Source: Acidimicrobiales bacterium (GTDB lineage: Bacteria; Actinomycetota; Acidimicrobiia; Acidimicrobiales; Aldehydirespiratoraceae). Taken from it: DNA of 64,000 bases. Under the pieces are notes generated by a model, which saw only the letters and a program-made list of their open reading frames with translations, was not told where the DNA came from and did no database searches. Of the stretch, positions 47,116 through 56,218 are shown piece after piece; the stretch's first letter is position 1, and each line of letters opens with the position of its first letter. The DNA lies in contig JAJCXX010000082.1 in assembly GCA_029263195.1 (NCBI GenBank), forward strand, positions 113,622 through 177,621. Direction: 5' to 3'. The translations under genes were made by a program, and so were the position numbers.

Positions 47116-48889
47116 GATCGTCGTCGGATCCGGTTCCGCGTTGCCAGGCCTGGTGCAGAGTCGCGTAGCGGCCGCCGAGATCGACCAGATCGATGTGCGA
47201 CCCCGTCTCGACCACGTGACCCTGATCGAACACCACGATGAGGTCGGCCCGTTCGGCGGTCGACAGACGGTGGGCGACACTGATGGTTGTGCGTTCGCGG
47301 CTGATCCGATCGAGAGCGGCGGACATGGCCTTCTCCGTGACCGGATCGAGAGACGAAGTGGCCTCGTCGAGCACGAGCAGCCCGGGGTCGGCGAGTTGGG
47401 CCCGGATGAGCGCCACGAGCTGTCTCTCGCCCACCGACAGGCCTTCGCCACCGGGACCGAGCTCGGTCTCGAGTCCGTTTGGGAGGCGGTTGATCCAGTT
47501 GCGGAGTCCGAGCCGGTCGACGGCGACCTCCACGTCGGCGTCGGAGGCGCCATCGCGGCCGCGGAGAATGTTGTCGCGAACCGAGGTCGCGAACAGGAAC
47601 CCGTCCTGGGGAACCATGCGGACCCGGTTTCGTCGTTCCGCCGAAGTCACGTACCGAAGATTGGCCCCTCCGAGCCGGACCTCTCCGCGCGTGGGATCGG
47701 CGAGGCGGCACAGCAACCTCACGAACGTGGTCTTGCCCGAACCGGTCGCGCCCACGACAGCCACCGATGTGCCGGCGGGAATGTGCAGGTCGACCTCCTG
47801 GAGCACCACCTGCGAGTCGTAGGCGAAGGACAGGCCCTGGACGTCGATCGACAGGGCTCCAACGGGCATCGAAGTCGAGGTGAGGTCGTCGGGCTCGGGT
47901 AGGGCGGACGGGCGATCGAGGAGCTCCATCGATCTTCCCCAGCCGGCCAACGCCAACGAAGTCTGATCGATGACCTCGGTGAGTTCCGATATCGGCGCAA
48001 TCACCAACTGGACGAGGAAGAGGAACGCGATGACGGTCCCGGTGTCGAGGTTCCAGTCGGGGCCCCACACGGCGGTGATCACGATCACTGCCGATAGCGC
48101 AAGGGTGCCGAAGACGTCGGCGACCGTGAACAGCACGGCGGTGAATCGGTTCACGTCGATCTGCGCCTCGTAGACGTCGTCGATGGCGACATCGAGCGAC
48201 TCGATGGAGGCATCGCCGTGCCCCAGCGCACGGACCACCTCGGCCCCGCCGACGGTCTCGGACACCTCTCCGAGCAGTACCCCGACCCGTGAACGCATCG
48301 TCCGGTAGCCCCGGCGTTGGTGGTGCTGGAGAACCCTCAACACCGGGATCATGAAGAGGAAGCTCGCCAACACCACCAGCGCCAGCTGCCAGGAGTAGAA
48401 GAACATCACGATGATGGCGCCGATCGCCACGGACGAGTCAACGATCCACGAATACGCCCCCCAGTCGAGAAATCTCGCCACGGTGTCGACATCGCTGGTG
48501 ACCCTCGAAACCAGATCGCCGCGACGCTCGTCGGCGTGTTCGGCCAACGAGAGGTCGATGGCCCGCCGAAGCACGAGCACTCGCAGCCGGGCCAGGGCCC
48601 GTTCCGCCACCCGAAGCACCGACAGTTCCGCGATCAACGAAGCCAACGTCACGAACAGGATCACCGCCACCGTGATCAGCAGAAGGCGGGTCAGGGTGTC
48701 GGTGGAGATACCGCCGGGGCGCAAGAGTCCCTCGTCGATTATGAGCTGGAACAGCACGGGAACGACGGCCCGGCCTGCCGCCTCGAACACCCCCACGATG
48801 GCCAACAAGATGGTGGCTCGCTTGAAGCCGGGACTGATCTCGAACCCACGGCGGATGATGTCGAACGTGCCGGGCTCGGTGGCGGTCAC
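47099..48889 (-). CDS. ABC exporter half-transporter (permease + ATPase), catalytic-Glu subunit
   Basis: GTG start VTATEPGTFDIIRRGFEISPGF; Walker A GATGSGKTTF, signature LSVGERQ, Walker B LLVLDEATSSLDP. Confidence 0.93.
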   Translation of the reverse strand: MTATEPGTFDIIRRGFEISPGFKRATILLAIVGVFEAAGRAVVPVLFQLIIDEGLLRPGGISTDTLTRLLLITVAVILFVTLASLIAELSVLRVAERALARLRVLVLRRAIDLSLAEHADERRGDLVSRVTSDVDTVARFLDWGAYSWIVDSSVAIGAIIVMFFYSWQLALVVLASFLFMIPVLRVLQHHQRRGYRTMRSRVGVLLGEVSETVGGAEVVRALGHGDASIESLDVAIDDVYEAQIDVNRFTAVLFTVADVFGTLALSAVIVITAVWGPDWNLDTGTVIAFLFLVQLVIAPISELTEVIDQTSLALAGWGRSMELLDRPSALPEPDDLTSTSMPVGALSIDVQGLSFAYDSQVVLQEVDLHIPAGTSVAVVGATGSGKTTFVRLLCRLADPTRGEVRLGGANLRYVTSAERRNRVRMVPQDGFLFATSVRDNILRGRDGASDADVEVAVDRLGLRNWINRLPNGLETELGPGGEGLSVGERQLVALIRAQLADPGLLVLDEATSSLDPVTEKAMSAALDRISRERTTISVAHRLSTAERADLIVVFDQGHVVETGSHIDLVDLGGRYATLHQAWQRGTGSDDDLSDQP

Positions 48890-50634
48890 GACAGCACCTC
48901 CGATGCGAGGTAGGCGTCGACGAGGCCGCGATAGATCGGATTGCGAAGGAGCTCCTCGTGATGACCGACCTCGGCGACCCTTCCCTCGGCCACGAGCGCC
49001 ACGCGGTCGGCAGCGGTCATCGCCGCAACTCGGTGCGTCACCATCGCGACGGTCATGGGGAGGCCGGCCAGGCGCCGGATGATCTGCTCCTCGAGAGTGG
49101 GATCGACCGCTGAGGTGGCGTCGTCGAGCAGGACCATCCCTGGATGACCGGCCAAGGCCCGCGCCAGGGCCACCCGCTGACGTTGACCACCCGAGAGAGT
49201 CACGCCGCGTTCTCCGACGGTGGTCAAGTATCCGTCTGGAAGCGTGTCTTGGAGATCGTCGGCGCCTGCGGTATGGAGCGCAGCGAGCAGGTCCTCCTCG
49301 TCGATGTCGCGTGCGAACGACACGTTGTCGAGAATCGTGCCGTGGAACAGAGCGGCGTTCTGGGACGCCAAGGTGAGCCGACTTCGCAAGGTGGAGTCGT
49401 CGATGCCGGACAGTGGCGTGCCGGCGATCGAGACCGAGCCATCGCCACACGGTCGGAGCCTCGCCAGCACTTCGAGAACCGTGGACTTGCCGCCGGCGGT
49501 GGGGCCGACGATAGCGAGCGTCTCTCCGGCCCGAATCTCCAGATCGGCGTGGCGTAGTCGGCGGCGGTCGGAGTTGCCGACGCTGACGTTGGTGAGTGCC
49601 GCGCTGAGCGATCCGGACGGCAGCGAATCCCCGTCCAGAGTGTGGAGCAACGGGTCGTCGGGTTCCGACAGCACCAGGCTCACGCGGTCGTGGCCCACCA
49701 CCGAAGGCGGGAGATCGAAGAGGAAGAAGCCGATCACCTGCAGCGGAAATGCCAAGACGCTGAACAGCGCCACTGCTTGAACGAGACCACCGGCGTCGAG
49801 ATGCCCGTCGCTGACCCGCACCGCACCCACCGCGAGAATCACGATGGTGGTGAGCTGCGGCACGGCCGAGAACGACACGGCGAAGGCGGTCTTCCTGGTT
49901 CCGAGCCGCACCCTGGCGACTCGGAGTTCCTCGACTGTGTCGGCGAACAGATTCGTCTCGGCGTCCTCGCGGCCGAGAGTCTTCACCACCTGCACTCCGT
50001 CGATGACCTCTGACGCCGCCGCGGTCACAGCGTTGTTGGCCTGTCTCTCGATTGCCGCGGGGTGTTGAACGACGGTGGCGTTGAGCCAGCTCATGAAGCC
50101 GATGACCGGGAGAAGCCCGATGGTTACCAACAGCAGTGGGATGTCGAGCAGGGCCAGGCTGATCGTTCCGAAGATCAACATGCTCACCACGCCGATCGAG
50201 AACGGGAGAGGATGGATGGCATCCACGGCGGATTCGGTGTCAGAGTCGATGTGGCTGAGAAGCTGGCCTTGGGGGCGGGACCTGACTCGGTCCAAGGGCA
50301 TGGCGATGATGCGCCGCGCCACGCCCTTCTGGAGCTCAACCCTGGTGGCCGCACCGGTCTTTCCGGCGTAGTACCGGCGCACGATCACGCCACCGGTGCG
50401 CAGAATTGCTACGCCGATTAGTCCGGCGACCGCCCACCACGGGTTGGGGCTCTCACCCTCAAATGCCGGAATGATGGCCTCGTTGGTGGCGTATCCGAGA
50501 GCGACGGTCGACAGAACCGACCCGGCGGCGTAGACCACCGACCCGGTGACGGCTACGGCGAAGCTGCCCGGATGGGCCCGGACGTAGCCGGCGACGAGCC
50601 GGAATCCCCGGCGGATGATCGATGGTTCAGACAT
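48886..50634 (-). CDS. ABC exporter half-transporter (permease + ATPase), Asp-substituted Walker B subunit
   Basis: Walker A GPTAGGKST, signature LSGGQRQ, Walker B MVLLDDATSAVDP; 4-bp overlap with partner. Confidence 0.93.
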   Translation of the reverse strand: MSEPSIIRRGFRLVAGYVRAHPGSFAVAVTGSVVYAAGSVLSTVALGYATNEAIIPAFEGESPNPWWAVAGLIGVAILRTGGVIVRRYYAGKTGAATRVELQKGVARRIIAMPLDRVRSRPQGQLLSHIDSDTESAVDAIHPLPFSIGVVSMLIFGTISLALLDIPLLLVTIGLLPVIGFMSWLNATVVQHPAAIERQANNAVTAAASEVIDGVQVVKTLGREDAETNLFADTVEELRVARVRLGTRKTAFAVSFSAVPQLTTIVILAVGAVRVSDGHLDAGGLVQAVALFSVLAFPLQVIGFFLFDLPPSVVGHDRVSLVLSEPDDPLLHTLDGDSLPSGSLSAALTNVSVGNSDRRRLRHADLEIRAGETLAIVGPTAGGKSTVLEVLARLRPCGDGSVSIAGTPLSGIDDSTLRSRLTLASQNAALFHGTILDNVSFARDIDEEDLLAALHTAGADDLQDTLPDGYLTTVGERGVTLSGGQRQRVALARALAGHPGMVLLDDATSAVDPTLEEQIIRRLAGLPMTVAMVTHRVAAMTAADRVALVAEGRVAEVGHHEELLRNPIYRGLVDAYLASEVLS

Positions 50635-50703
50635 GGGGTTATTGGCCTGAACGGTCCACGCGTCAGTGCCGTCAGCAGACGCTAGTGGTAGCGCGGCCGT
50701 ACT

Positions 50704-52428
50704 TCAGGTGGATTTCGACGGATCGAGACGATCGCGCAGCTCTCGCTTGACGAACTTGCCGTTGGCGTTGCGGGGGAGCGGTTCGTCGAGGAACCAGACC
50801 ATCTTGGGGTGCTTGAAGGCCGCCAGAAGCGGTTCGAGGTGCGCGATGAGAGCGGCGGCGTCGAGCGTGCTCCCATCGACCGTGACGATGGCCGCCGCGA
50901 CCTCCTCCCCCAAACGTTCGTCGTCGATGCCGAACACTGCGGCTTCCGCGATGTCGGGATGTTGGTAGATCGCCGACTCGACCTCCGTGCAGAAGATGTT
51001 CTCGCCGCCTCGGAGAACCATGTCCTTGGCCCGGTCGACGATGTGCACGAATCCTTCTTCGTCTATCCGCACGATGTCGCCGGTGTTGAACCAGCCGTCT
51101 CTGATCGCGTCTGCGGTTTCCTCGGGTCGATTGAGATATCCCTTGATCACGGCCGGACCCTTCACGCAAAGTTGGCCGACCGAACCCGATGGCAGATCGT
51201 TGCCTTCGTCGTCGACCACCTTGCTCTCGAAGGTCGGCAGGATCGGACCAGCGGAGGTTGGCTTGGCGGTGAAGAAGGCGTGGCCCACCGCCGTGGCCAC
51301 CCCATGGGTTTCTGTCAGCCCGTAGCCGGTAGTGGGCTGCACGGCGCCCTTGGCGCTGTGGATCTTCTCGACCAGATCAGGCTGAAGAGCGGCGCCTCCG
51401 CCTCCGAGGGTCGCGAGGGTCGAGGTGTCGGTGGTCTCCCAGTTCGGATGCATGAGTAGCTCCCGGGCCATCGTGGGCACGCCGGTGAAGCCCGACACCT
51501 TCTCGCGTTCCACCAGCTGCAGAGCACGTCCCGGGTCCCATTTGTGCATCAGCACGATCTTGGCTCCGACCGCGGTGACCGGGTGGAGTACGCAATTGCA
51601 AGCGGTCACGTGGAACAGCGGCGTGGGAACCAGCACCGCCGGTAGGGCCTCGGCGGCCTGTGCGGTCTGAGTCCCGGTCGCGGCATCGATCTTGGCGGTG
51701 CCGACCGATGCGAGCGCGTTGGCGAACCCCAGATGCATCACATTGTGGATCGAGCCCCGATGGGTGAGCTGCGCACCCTTGGGGAAGCCCGTGGTGCCCG
51801 ATGTGTAGAAGATGCAGATGTCGTCGTCTGGGTCGATGGTTGCTTCCGGCAGAGCGTCCGGTGCGCTGTCGGGGCGCACCACGTCGGTCCAGCGCACGGC
51901 GTCGGCCACTTCGCGGTCGGATCTGACCGAGATGATCGGCAACGGGCCACTCTCACGAATCGTGTCGAGTTCGGGTGTCACCCGTTCGAGCCGTTCGTCA
52001 TCGACAATCAGCGCCTTGGGTCGTGAATCCTCGAGGCCGAACTTCATTTCCGGGCCGGTCCACCAAGCGTTCATGCCGACAATGGCGGCGCCGAGGGACG
52101 TGATCGCCCAGTAGCTCACGACCCATTCGGGGTAGTTGCGCATGGCGACCGCCACACGGTCGCCCTCCACGACTTCGACTTCATCGCGAAGGTAATGGGC
52201 AAGGGAACGCACCTGGGCGTGCACCTCGGCGTAAGTGTAGGTCTCGTCCTCGAAGACGATGTAGGGCCGGTCTCCATGCTGAGCCGACATCTCCCAGAGC
52301 AAACGCATATGGGGAGGGGCCGTGTCGAACACTCGCATCGGTAGGCCACGTACGTCGTGCACCGACCATGCGAAGGGCGCCCCCGGCGCGGTGAGTTCGT
52401 TCCAGGTTGATTCGAATGCGTCTATCAC
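50704..52428 (-). CDS. AMP-dependent acyl-CoA synthetase
   Basis: ICIFYTSGTTGFPKGAQLTHRG, GYGLTETHGV, WFNTGDIVRIDEEGFVHIVDRAKDMVLRGGENIFCTEVE. Confidence 0.94.
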   Translation of the reverse strand: MIDAFESTWNELTAPGAPFAWSVHDVRGLPMRVFDTAPPHMRLLWEMSAQHGDRPYIVFEDETYTYAEVHAQVRSLAHYLRDEVEVVEGDRVAVAMRNYPEWVVSYWAITSLGAAIVGMNAWWTGPEMKFGLEDSRPKALIVDDERLERVTPELDTIRESGPLPIISVRSDREVADAVRWTDVVRPDSAPDALPEATIDPDDDICIFYTSGTTGFPKGAQLTHRGSIHNVMHLGFANALASVGTAKIDAATGTQTAQAAEALPAVLVPTPLFHVTACNCVLHPVTAVGAKIVLMHKWDPGRALQLVEREKVSGFTGVPTMARELLMHPNWETTDTSTLATLGGGGAALQPDLVEKIHSAKGAVQPTTGYGLTETHGVATAVGHAFFTAKPTSAGPILPTFESKVVDDEGNDLPSGSVGQLCVKGPAVIKGYLNRPEETADAIRDGWFNTGDIVRIDEEGFVHIVDRAKDMVLRGGENIFCTEVESAIYQHPDIAEAAVFGIDDERLGEEVAAAIVTVDGSTLDAAALIAHLEPLLAAFKHPKMVWFLDEPLPRNANGKFVKRELRDRLDPSKST

Positions 52429-52503
52429 GGGCGAATTGATACACCTTCGGGAGCAACCTTCGCCAACTCCCCCGTATCGGCTCGGCTCACGTACCCTCCA
52501 CCC

Positions 52504-53436
52504 ATGTCATCTCCGAGCCTTCGTGTGTCCGATGAGGTAGCCGACGCGCTCACCGCGAACCGGCCGATCGTGGCGTTGGAGTCGACGATATTCAGCAGCC
52601 TCGGCCTGCCTGATCCTCACAATGGCGAGTGCCTCGAGAGGTGTGTCGCCGCGATTCGGGGCGGGGGCGCAGTTCCGGCGCTCACCGCGGTGCTGGATGG
52701 TCGGGGTGTGGTCGGTGTAGACGACGACGAGATCGGGCGGGTTCTCGCCGCTACCCGGAAAATCGCGGCCCGAGACCTGCCGGTTGCTCTGGGATCGGGG
52801 GCCGACGTGGGGGTCACCACAGTGTCGGCTTCGGTGACGCTCGCCGCCGCCGCCGGAATCGAGGTATTTGCGACCGGCGGCGTTGGGGGAGTCCACCGAG
52901 GATCGGAGTTGAGCGGAGACGTGAGCCATGATCTCGTGGCGCTTTCGCGACACCCCGTGGTCACGGTGTCGGCGGGAGCCAAGGCGTTTCTGGATCTGGC
53001 ACGAACCCTCGAGCTGCTCGAGACGTTGGGAGTGCCCGTGGTCGGTTGGAAGACCGATCGATTCCCTGCCTTCTACGTTCGCGACAGTGGCCTTCCGGTG
53101 AGCTTCCGCGCTGATGACCCGACAGTGATCGCCCGAGTGTTTCGCTCGGCCCACGACCTCGGTCATCCCGGAGGCGTGCTCGTGGCCAACCCGATCCCGA
53201 GTGCCGACGAGCTCGATCCGGAATTGATCGACTCCGCCCTCGAGGCCGGTCTCGACCAGGTCACGAGACTGGGCCTGTCGGGGCCAGCGGTGACCCCGGT
53301 GGTGCTGGGTGCGATCGCGGCGGCCACCGACGGATTGAGCGTGCCGGCCAACCTCGCGTTGGCCGAGAGCAACGCCGCTGTGGCGGCCGAGATCGCCACC
53401 GCTCTGGCCCTCGAGCCGAGTTCGGCAGCTGACTGA
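52504..53436 (+). CDS. psuG: Pseudouridine-5'-phosphate glycosidase
   Basis: NRPIVALESTIFSSLGLPDPHN, TVSASVTLAAAAGIEVFATGGVGGVHRG, PVVGWKTDRFPAFYVRDSGLPV. Confidence 0.94.
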   Translation: MSSPSLRVSDEVADALTANRPIVALESTIFSSLGLPDPHNGECLERCVAAIRGGGAVPALTAVLDGRGVVGVDDDEIGRVLAATRKIAARDLPVALGSGADVGVTTVSASVTLAAAAGIEVFATGGVGGVHRGSELSGDVSHDLVALSRHPVVTVSAGAKAFLDLARTLELLETLGVPVVGWKTDRFPAFYVRDSGLPVSFRADDPTVIARVFRSAHDLGHPGGVLVANPIPSADELDPELIDSALEAGLDQVTRLGLSGPAVTPVVLGAIAAATDGLSVPANLALAESNAAVAAEIATALALEPSSAAD

Positions 53437-53453
53437 CCGAATGATCTGGCGGG

Positions 53454-54290
53454 TCAGGCCTGAAGGGTGATGTCGGGCCTCACGTCGGGCCGGCCCGAGT
53501 CGAGCCAGGCCATGGCGCTGTTGTAGCCGTCTTCGATGAGCTTGGGGGCCTGCGAGAAGTCGATCGGTGAGATCTCGAGAGGGCACGGAGGAGGCACGAT
53601 TCGCAGATCGACCTTCTTGTGATAACGCTCGATGTTGAGAACCAGGCGTTGTGAGGACATGATGCCGATGGCATGGAGGATCATGGCCAAGGCACTGGTG
53701 GGTGCGCGGCTGGCCGAACACGAGAACCCGGTGGGCAGAGCCCAGATCACGTCGGCGCCTGCACCGATGGCGTGGCTGACCGGGGTGTCGTTGACGACAC
53801 CGCCATCGATCTGGGGTCGGCCGTCGATGTCGACAGCGGGAAAGACGCCCGGAATGGCCGAGCTTGCCAATATGGCTTGGACGGCGTTGCCGGTGCTGAT
53901 AGCGGTCTCACGACCGGTGAGAACGTCGGCGGAGATCACCGTGAGAGGTATCGGAGCATCTTCGAGGCTGTCGAACTGGAGCTCGCGTTCGAGCAGACGA
54001 CGCAGATGCCCGTTGGAAACAAGATGGTCGCGCTTGCCCATGAAGCCGAGCAGGCCTCCGAGAGGCGACAGCGGGAAGATGTCGTTGCGAGACATCCTTT
54101 CCCAGGTCGTGGCCAGCCTGTCGATGTCCTTCACGTTGCATCCCGCGGCCAGCCATCCGCCGTTGACCGCTCCCACCGAAGCACCGATGATCATGTCGGG
54201 GTGAATGTGTCGCTCGGCGAGGGCTCGCAGCATTCCAACCTGCACCGCGCCGAGGTTGTTGCCACCTGACAGAACAAATGCCGTGGTCAT
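53454..54290 (-). CDS. Patatin-like phospholipase
   Basis: AFVLSGGNNLGAVQVGMLRALAERHIHPDMIIGASVGAVNGGWLA (GxSxG) and IDGGVVNDTPVSHAI (DGG). Confidence 0.93.
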   Translation of the reverse strand: MTTAFVLSGGNNLGAVQVGMLRALAERHIHPDMIIGASVGAVNGGWLAAGCNVKDIDRLATTWERMSRNDIFPLSPLGGLLGFMGKRDHLVSNGHLRRLLERELQFDSLEDAPIPLTVISADVLTGRETAISTGNAVQAILASSAIPGVFPAVDIDGRPQIDGGVVNDTPVSHAIGAGADVIWALPTGFSCSASRAPTSALAMILHAIGIMSSQRLVLNIERYHKKVDLRIVPPPCPLEISPIDFSQAPKLIEDGYNSAMAWLDSGRPDVRPDITLQA

Positions 54291-54338
54291 GTTCGGAACC
54301 TACTCCGGTACGGTGCTGCGCCGAAGGAGATCGACGCC

Positions 54339-55232
54339 TTGTCCTCAGATAACACCAGCTCACCCGACGTGATTCCCCGAGGCCCCGTCCACATCGAGGT
54401 GCCGGAGTCGAGTGTGTCCAAGGCTAATCTCGACGCCTATCTCTTCGAGATCGAGGGCGACACGGTCACGCCAACCGAACTCTGTGGCGGACCATGGGAC
54501 CGAGGCGCCCAACACGGGAGTGCGGTGGCGGCAGTGTTGGCCCGGGCGACCGAGACGATCGAGACCAAGGTGCCGATGAGGCCGGCTCGGTTCACCGTCG
54601 ATCTTCTCAGTCGTGTCCCGCTGACCCCCATGCGTCAGGTGGTGAGGGTCGTGAAGATGGGCCGTGAGATTGCGGTTATCGATTCCGAACTCCACACCGA
54701 CGACAGAATCGCCGCTCGGGCGAGTGCACTGTTGATACGCGATGGCGCCGATCTCGAGTTCCCGGCCGATGCTCGGGTCACTGCTGATCCGGCCGTGCCG
54801 GACACCGATCCGCTTCCGCCCCCGCCCGGAGAAATTTTCAGCTTCCCAGGATTCTGGAACGCCATGGACTACATCAGAACCCAGGGTCAGATGGCGAGTG
54901 GCTCTCCGGCGTCGGCCTGGCTACGGCTTCGATGTCGGGTCGCTGCCGGTGAGGAAGTCACGCCGTTCCAGAGACTGGCCATTGCCGCCGACATGGGCAG
55001 CGGGCTGGGCAGTTTCCTGCCTTTCACACGGTTTCGATCGATCAACGCCGACATCTCGCTGCACATACTCCGACTACCCGAATCGGAGTGGGTCGGACTC
55101 GACGGCGAGACGAGGGTGGTTCCCGACGGCATCGGTCAGTCGACGAGCACGTTGTTCGACGACACGGGGATGGTTGCCCGTATGCAGTCATCGATCCACG
55201 CATCTGAGGGCCGGCCAGCCGAGTTGGGGTAG
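54339..55232 (+). CDS. Acyl-CoA thioesterase-like protein
   Basis: GGPWDRGAQHGSAVAAVLARATETIETKVPMRPARFTVDLLSRVPLTPMRQVVRVVKMGREIAVIDSEL; hotdog-type pattern; TTG start. Confidence 0.8.
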   Translation: MSSDNTSSPDVIPRGPVHIEVPESSVSKANLDAYLFEIEGDTVTPTELCGGPWDRGAQHGSAVAAVLARATETIETKVPMRPARFTVDLLSRVPLTPMRQVVRVVKMGREIAVIDSELHTDDRIAARASALLIRDGADLEFPADARVTADPAVPDTDPLPPPPGEIFSFPGFWNAMDYIRTQGQMASGSPASAWLRLRCRVAAGEEVTPFQRLAIAADMGSGLGSFLPFTRFRSINADISLHILRLPESEWVGLDGETRVVPDGIGQSTSTLFDDTGMVARMQSSIHASEGRPAELG

Positions 55233-55262
55233 GTCCGGTCGAGCAGGATCGCCGGGCGTGGG

Positions 55263-56090
55263 TCAGTAGCCCTTCCACTCGGGTGCTCGTCGCTCCCGGA
55301 AGCTGGCAAGCCCTTCTTCGGAGTCGACGGTGTGCATGTTGAGCTCGACCGCGAGCGCCTCGTTCTCGATCATGGTGCGCCGATCGGTGTCGAGGCTCTG
55401 ATTGACCAGCCACTTGGTGAGACCGAACGAGCGGGTGGGGCCGTTGGCCAGACGTTCGGCCCATTCGGTGGCGGCCGCGGCCAGCTCTTCGTGAGGCACA
55501 ATCCTGTTGACGAGCCCAATCTCGAGGGCCCGTTGCGCCGGGAGATCGTCGGCGAACAACATCAATTCCATGGTGCGGCGAACTCCGATGATTCTCGGCA
55601 GCAACCACGGTCCGAGGGCGTCGGGCACCAGACCACGACGCGCGAAGACCTCGACAAACTTGGCCCGATCGGAACAGATCACCAGATCGCACGCCAGAGC
55701 CAGGTGGGAGCCCATGCCGGCGGCGGTTCCGTTGACCGCGGCGATGATCGGTATCTCGCAATCGAGGATTGCCGGGAAGAGTGTGTATTGGCCGTCGAGC
55801 ATCATGCGACGGGCATCGCCCACCACTCGATCGGGGATGTCGGCCGATCGGTCCTGTTGATGGACGTGGGTGAGGTCGGCGCCGGGACAAAACAGCTTGT
55901 CGCCCTCCGCTGTGAGCACCGCCACCCGTGCTTCGTGGCTCGTGTTGAGCCGCTTGAAGATGTCGCGGAGTCGGTCTCGGCAGGGCGGATCGAGTGCGTT
56001 GCCGACCTGCGGCCGGTCGATGGTGATCCACGCGATCTTGCCGCGGAACTCGAGTCTGATCTGGTCCTCGATCGGGCGGTCGTCGGTCAT
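55263..56090 (-). CDS. Enoyl-CoA hydratase/isomerase family protein
   Basis: KIAWITIDRPQVGNALDPPCRDRLRDIF, PIIAAVNGTAAGMGSHLALACDLVICSDRAKFVEVFARRGLVPD; start at 56090. Confidence 0.93.
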   Translation of the reverse strand: MTDDRPIEDQIRLEFRGKIAWITIDRPQVGNALDPPCRDRLRDIFKRLNTSHEARVAVLTAEGDKLFCPGADLTHVHQQDRSADIPDRVVGDARRMMLDGQYTLFPAILDCEIPIIAAVNGTAAGMGSHLALACDLVICSDRAKFVEVFARRGLVPDALGPWLLPRIIGVRRTMELMLFADDLPAQRALEIGLVNRIVPHEELAAAATEWAERLANGPTRSFGLTKWLVNQSLDTDRRTMIENEALAVELNMHTVDSEEGLASFRERRAPEWKGY

Positions 56091-56218
56091 GTCTCGGTCG
56101 TGTCTCGGATCTGGTGGGCTGGATGCGACGCTATATCGGTTGGGTCGTGGCGGCCGCATTCGTGGTCGATAGCGTCGCAGGTCTTGCCCATCCTGACCCA
56201 CCAGCGGCACTTGTCGAG

